From JAXDBV01 sp034678415 (lineage in GTDB: Bacteria > Bacteroidota > Bacteroidia > Bacteroidales > VadinHA17), in the NCBI GenBank assembly GCA_034678415.1, contig JAXDBV010000243.1:1-9305 (forward strand): a DNA stretch of 9,305 nucleotides, given 5' to 3'. Shown here one piece after another: positions 6,406 to 9,305 of this stretch. The translations under genes were made by a program, and so were the position numbers. Numbering within the stretch: position 1 is the stretch's first letter; each line of letters starts with the position of its first letter. Under the pieces are notes generated by a model. It did not search any database. It had not been told where the DNA came from and saw only the letters and a list, made by a program, of their open reading frames with translations.

Positions 6406-8886
6406 TTAATCTTCGGTATGGTTATTTTCATCTTCCTGTTCTTCTCCGTTTACTTCTACGTAAGCTACGGCGGCGATGGCATCTCCCTCCCTGAGGTTAA
6501 TCAGTCTCACGCCCTGTGTGGCTCTTCCCATAACCCTCAGTTCATTCACGGCCAGACGGATGGTCACCCCGTTCCTGGTGATGATCATCAGGTCATCGGT
6601 ATCGCTCACTCCTTTCAGGGCAACGAGTTTTCCGGTTTTTTGGGTTATGTTGATCGTTTTAACGCCTTTTCCTCCCCGGTTGGTTATGCGATAGTTATCG
6701 ATTGATGATCGTTTGCCGTATCCGTTTTCAGATACAACGAGGATATCTTCGTTTTTATTTTCCACGCATACCATTCCCACGACTTCGTCGGATGGTCCGG
6801 AGAGCTTGATACCTCTCACACCGGCCGCTGTCCGGCCCATGGGTCTGACCTTTGATTCGGGGAATCGTATGGCGCGACCCGATCGCACGGCGATCATGAT
6901 CTCATGCTTACCATTGGTCATCTTGGCTTCAATCAGGCTGTCGCCCTCCTTCACGTTGATTGCGAAGATGCCGCTTTGCCTGGGACGTGAATACGCCTCC
7001 AGGGAGGTTTTCTTTATGATGCCGTTGCGGGTACAAAGGACGATATAATTATTCCTGACAAATTCTCCGTCCTGTAGGTTCTGCACCCGGATATACGCTT
7101 GTACCTTGTCTTCAGGTTCAATGCTGATCAGGTTCTGTATAGCTCTTCCCTTGGACTGTTTGGTACCCTCGGGGATCTCATATACCTTCAGCCAGTAGCA
7201 TTTGCCATTCTGAGTGAAGAACAGCATGGTATCGTGCATGGAGGCGATATAGAGGTGTTCCAGGAAATCTTCTTCCCTTGTGGTGCTTCCTTTGGAGCCG
7301 ATGCCGCCCCTGCCCTGCCGTTTGAATTCGCTCAACGATGTTCTCTTGATGTAGCTCATATGAGATATGGTGATCACCATATCTTCATTTTCATAGAAAT
7401 CTTCCGGGTTGAACTCGTTTGCATCGGGTACAATCTGGGTACGTCGTTCATCGCCAAATTTCGCCTTGATTTCCAGGAGCTCATCCTTGATGATTTTCAT
7501 TCTCAGGTCCTTGCTTTCGAGCACCTGTTTGAGGTATTCGATCTGTTTGATGAGGTCGTCATATTCCTGGCGTATTTTATCTCTTTCGAGGCCGGTCAGT
7601 CGTTGCAGCCTCATATCGAGGATGGCTTTTGCCTGTATTTCGGTCAGTCCGAAGGTTTTCATGAGGCCTTCGCGAGCATCGTCCACGGTTTTTGATGCCC
7701 GGATGAGGCTGATCACTTCATCGAGGTGGTCGAGGGCTATCAGCAGTCCTTCCAGTATATGTGCGCGTTTATTAGCCTGGTCGAGCTCGAACCGTGTGCG
7801 GCGTACCACCACGTCATGCCGGTGGTTGATGAAATTCTGAAGCAGTTGCTTCATGGTGAGGATGCGGGGTCTTCCACCGACCAGGGCGATATTGTTTACA
7901 TTGTAGGCGGTTTGTAGCTGAGTATATTTATAGAGGTTATTGAGCACTACATTTGCCGTTGCTTCTTTTTTAAGGATAATGACAATACGCATTCCCTTTC
8001 TGTCGGACTCATCGTTTATATAGGATATCCCTTCGATCTTTTTTTCATTGATCAGGTCGGCGGTTTTCCTGATCAGTTCGGCTTTATTGACCAGGTAGGG
8101 TATTTCGGTAATGACGATCCTGTCGCGGCCGCTGTGTGTTGTTTCAAATTCGACCTTTGCCCTGACCACGATCTTACCTCTTCCCGTTTCGCAGGCATCA
8201 CGGATACCCTGCCATCCGTAGATAATTCCCCCAGTGGGGAAATCGGGGCCTTTGATATGTTTCAGGATATCATCGATAGTGATTTCGGGATTATCGATGA
8301 ATGATATCAGTCCGTCGACCACTTCCGACAGGTTATGGGGTGGCATATTGGTAGCCATTCCCACGGCGATGCCTGAGGCACCATTGACAAGCAGGTTGGG
8401 AATACGGGAGGGAAGGACGGTAGGTTCGCGGAGGGTGTCATCGAAATTAAGCCGGAAATCAACGGTATCCTTATCCAGGTCAGATAACATCTCTTCGGCA
8501 ATTTTCTTGAGCCTTGCTTCGGTATACCGCATGGCGGCAGGGCTGTCGCCGTCAATAGAGCCGAAATTACCCTGGCCGTCGATCAGCGGATACCGCAAAG
8601 ACCAGTCCTGGGCCATGCGTACCATGGCCTCGTAAACAGAAGAGTCACCGTGAGGATGATATTTCCCCAAGACCTCTCCCACGATCCTTGCCGATTTCTT
8701 ATACGGACGGTTGGAAGCCAGCCCCAGGTCAGACATTCCAAACAATACGCGACGATGAACAGGCTTCAGGCCATCCCTCACATCAGGTAACGCCCTAGCA
8801 ACAATGACCGACATCGAATAATCGATGTAGGCCGACTTCATCTCTTCTTCAATATTAATTTTTACAATCTTCTCAACTTCAGACAT
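6406..8886 (-). CDS. gyrA: DNA gyrase subunit A
   Basis: Breakage-reunion subunit of DNA gyrase; with GyrB it introduces negative supercoils using ATP. 826 residues, close to full length. The winged-helix/tower part (about 10-480) includes the catalytic Tyr121 in 'AAMRYTEARL', the 'DGQGNFGSIDGD' loop at 103-114, and a coiled-coil region near 430-480. The quinolone-determining region 'HPHGDSSVYEAMV' has Ser82 (E. coli Ser83) and Glu86 (E. coli Asp87), so the usual resistance changes at Ser are absent. The C-terminal DNA-wrapping beta-pinwheel spans about 500-810 with repeats such as 'RNGIIKKTSLEAYSR' and 'ENGYGKRSSIDNYR'. The GyrA box at 524-530 is QGRGGIG rather than the canonical Q(R/K)RGG(R/K)G. 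A short acidic tail (814-826) ends the protein. Start at 8884-8886 gives the expected N-terminus. Divergent from clpC. Confidence 0.98.
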   Translation of the reverse strand: MSEVEKIVKINIEEEMKSAYIDYSMSVIVARALPDVRDGLKPVHRRVLFGMSDLGLASNRPYKKSARIVGEVLGKYHPHGDSSVYEAMVRMAQDWSLRYPLIDGQGNFGSIDGDSPAAMRYTEARLKKIAEEMLSDLDKDTVDFRLNFDDTLREPTVLPSRIPNLLVNGASGIAVGMATNMPPHNLSEVVDGLISFIDNPEITIDDILKHIKGPDFPTGGIIYGWQGIRDACETGRGKIVVRAKVEFETTHSGRDRIVITEIPYLVNKAELIRKTADLINEKKIEGISYINDESDRKGMRIVIILKKEATANVVLNNLYKYTQLQTAYNVNNIALVGGRPRILTMKQLLQNFINHRHDVVVRRTRFELDQANKRAHILEGLLIALDHLDEVISLIRASKTVDDAREGLMKTFGLTEIQAKAILDMRLQRLTGLERDKIRQEYDDLIKQIEYLKQVLESKDLRMKIIKDELLEIKAKFGDERRTQIVPDANEFNPEDFYENEDMVITISHMSYIKRTSLSEFKRQGRGGIGSKGSTTREEDFLEHLYIASMHDTMLFFTQNGKCYWLKVYEIPEGTKQSKGRAIQNLISIEPEDKVQAYIRVQNLQDGEFVRNNYIVLCTRNGIIKKTSLEAYSRPRQSGIFAINVKEGDSLIEAKMTNGKHEIMIAVRSGRAIRFPESKVRPMGRTAAGVRGIKLSGPSDEVVGMVCVENKNEDILVVSENGYGKRSSIDNYRITNRGGKGVKTINITQKTGKLVALKGVSDTDDLMIITRNGVTIRLAVNELRVMGRATQGVRLINLREGDAIAAVAYVEVNGEEQEDENNHTED

Positions 8887-8947
8887 ATTTCACTATTGGC
8901 ATTCCTGTTATTTATGTTTTTTTCGTTACATTTGTATCGGTAAAAAG

Positions 8948-8980
8948 AAACTACGAAAATAGCGATTTATTGCAATACAA
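8948..8980 (-). promoter_or_regulatory. Candidate gyrA promoter region
   Basis: On the minus strand TATTTTCG (8961-8954) differs by one base from TAnnTTTG and would place transcription start about 60 bases before gyrA. A TTG (8980-8978) lies 16 bases upstream, shorter than the usual 19. The -7 box overlaps the first copy of the TTTCGTAGTTT element (8958-8948), and a 10-bp palindrome TATTGCAATA (8968-8977) lies just upstream. Tentative. Confidence 0.35.
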
Positions 8981-9010
8981 CTGTCCTGTATTATTCATAA
9001 TTATTAACAT

Positions 9011-9047
9011 TTCCGTGTTTATAATTGACGGGTAGTTTCGTAGTTTT
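9011..9047 (+). promoter_or_regulatory. Candidate clpC promoter region
   Basis: TTTC (9011-9014), 19 bases, then TAGTTTCG (9034-9041): one mismatch in each box to TTTG and TAnnTTTG, with correct spacing. It overlaps the second copy of TTTCGTAGTTT (9037-9047) and would leave a leader of about 100 bases. A perfect TAnnTTTG (TACATTTG) also occurs at 8927-8934 but lacks a matching -33 box. Tentative. Confidence 0.35.
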
Positions 9048-9147
9048 CATGAGGGTTGGATGTGTATTTTTAACAAAAAAAATCCCTTGCCGGATCAACA
9101 TTTTTTAAAAGGTTACGTTATATACATGCAGGAATAAACCGCAGGAA

Positions 9148-9305
9148 ATGGATGCAAAATTTTCTCAACGGATCAAGGATGTGCTGAGTTACAGCAAGGA
9201 AGAGGCCATCAGGTTGGGTAACCTGTATATTGGTACTGAACATCTGTTCCTGGGTATTTTAAGGGATGGAGAAGGGGTAGCCATAGATATACTTCTTTCG
9301 CTGGG
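9148..9305 (+). CDS. clpC: ATP-dependent Clp protease ATP-binding subunit ClpC, 3' partial
   Basis: Only the first 52 codons are in the window. The translation begins MDAKFSQRIKDVLSYSKEEA and continues with 'LGNLYIGTEHLFLGILRDGEGVAIDIL', the start of the Clp N-terminal repeat domain (Clp_N), which binds adaptors and substrates. The 'IGTEHLFLG' and 'EGVA' stretches point to ClpC rather than ClpB or ClpA. ClpC is an AAA+ unfoldase that feeds substrates to ClpP. The ATG at 9148 starts at the usual N-terminus; AGGAA lies immediately before it, too close to be a good ribosome site. The neighbourhood with divergent gyrA supports the call. The ATPase domains lie beyond the right edge, so their integrity cannot be judged. 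Confidence 0.9.
   Translation, partial: MDAKFSQRIKDVLSYSKEEAIRLGNLYIGTEHLFLGILRDGEGVAIDILLSL

Noticed and set aside
7099..7695. 198-codon open frame on the plus strand inside gyrA
   Set aside because: Antisense shadow of a highly conserved gene; no recognisable protein and no start or promoter context of its own.
8927..8934. TACATTTG, a perfect -7 box on the plus strand, as the clpC promoter
   Set aside because: No TTTG-like -33 box at 18-21 bases upstream, and it would give a leader of over 200 bases that crosses the gyrA promoter region.

Overview
The window looks like a chromosomal stretch of a Bacteroidota bacterium, most likely in or near Bacteroidales. This is inferred from four things. 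gyrA is followed on the same strand by a secreted TPR protein, with clpC divergent, an arrangement I recall from Bacteroides-type genomes. One promoter matches the Bacteroidetes consensus exactly (TTTG, 19 bases, TAnnTTTG). Start codons lack strong Shine-Dalgarno sequences. A Tat-targeted aldo/keto reductase-ferredoxin protein of a type I associate with this phylum is present. I see no rRNA, tRNA, CRISPR array, insertion sequence or phage gene.

Layout. (1) 2-1264, plus strand: the C-terminal 420 residues of a FAN1-type VRR-NUC structure-specific nuclease, cut by the left edge. (2) 1312-2589, minus strand: a concentrative nucleoside transporter (CNT/NupC family), convergent with FAN1. (3) 2590-2764: a divergent control region holding a perfect 15-bp inverted repeat. 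(4) 2765-3979 and 4082-5023, plus strand: two exported proteins, a Tat-targeted aldo/keto reductase with two C-terminal 4Fe-4S-type cysteine motifs and a serine esterase of the PHB depolymerase/feruloyl esterase (LpqC) type. (5) 5127-5157: a hairpin terminator between convergent genes. (6) 5170-6321 and 6406-8886, minus strand: a secreted TPR protein downstream of gyrA, with a near-perfect Bacteroidetes promoter between them. (7) 8887-9147: the divergent gyrA/clpC control region, with an 11-bp element repeated once in the sense direction of each gene. (8) 9148 to the right edge, plus strand: the first 52 codons of clpC.

How the genes relate. gyrA, clpC and FAN1 are housekeeping or DNA and protein maintenance genes; the transporter scavenges nucleosides. 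The reductase and esterase probably form a small export-directed unit whose substrate cannot be read from the sequence. I do not see a clear new multi-gene system. The points most worth checking are the reductase, which appears to have lost two of the four canonical catalytic residues, the long inverted repeat between two divergent genes, the private promoter of the TPR gene, and the mirrored element between gyrA and clpC.
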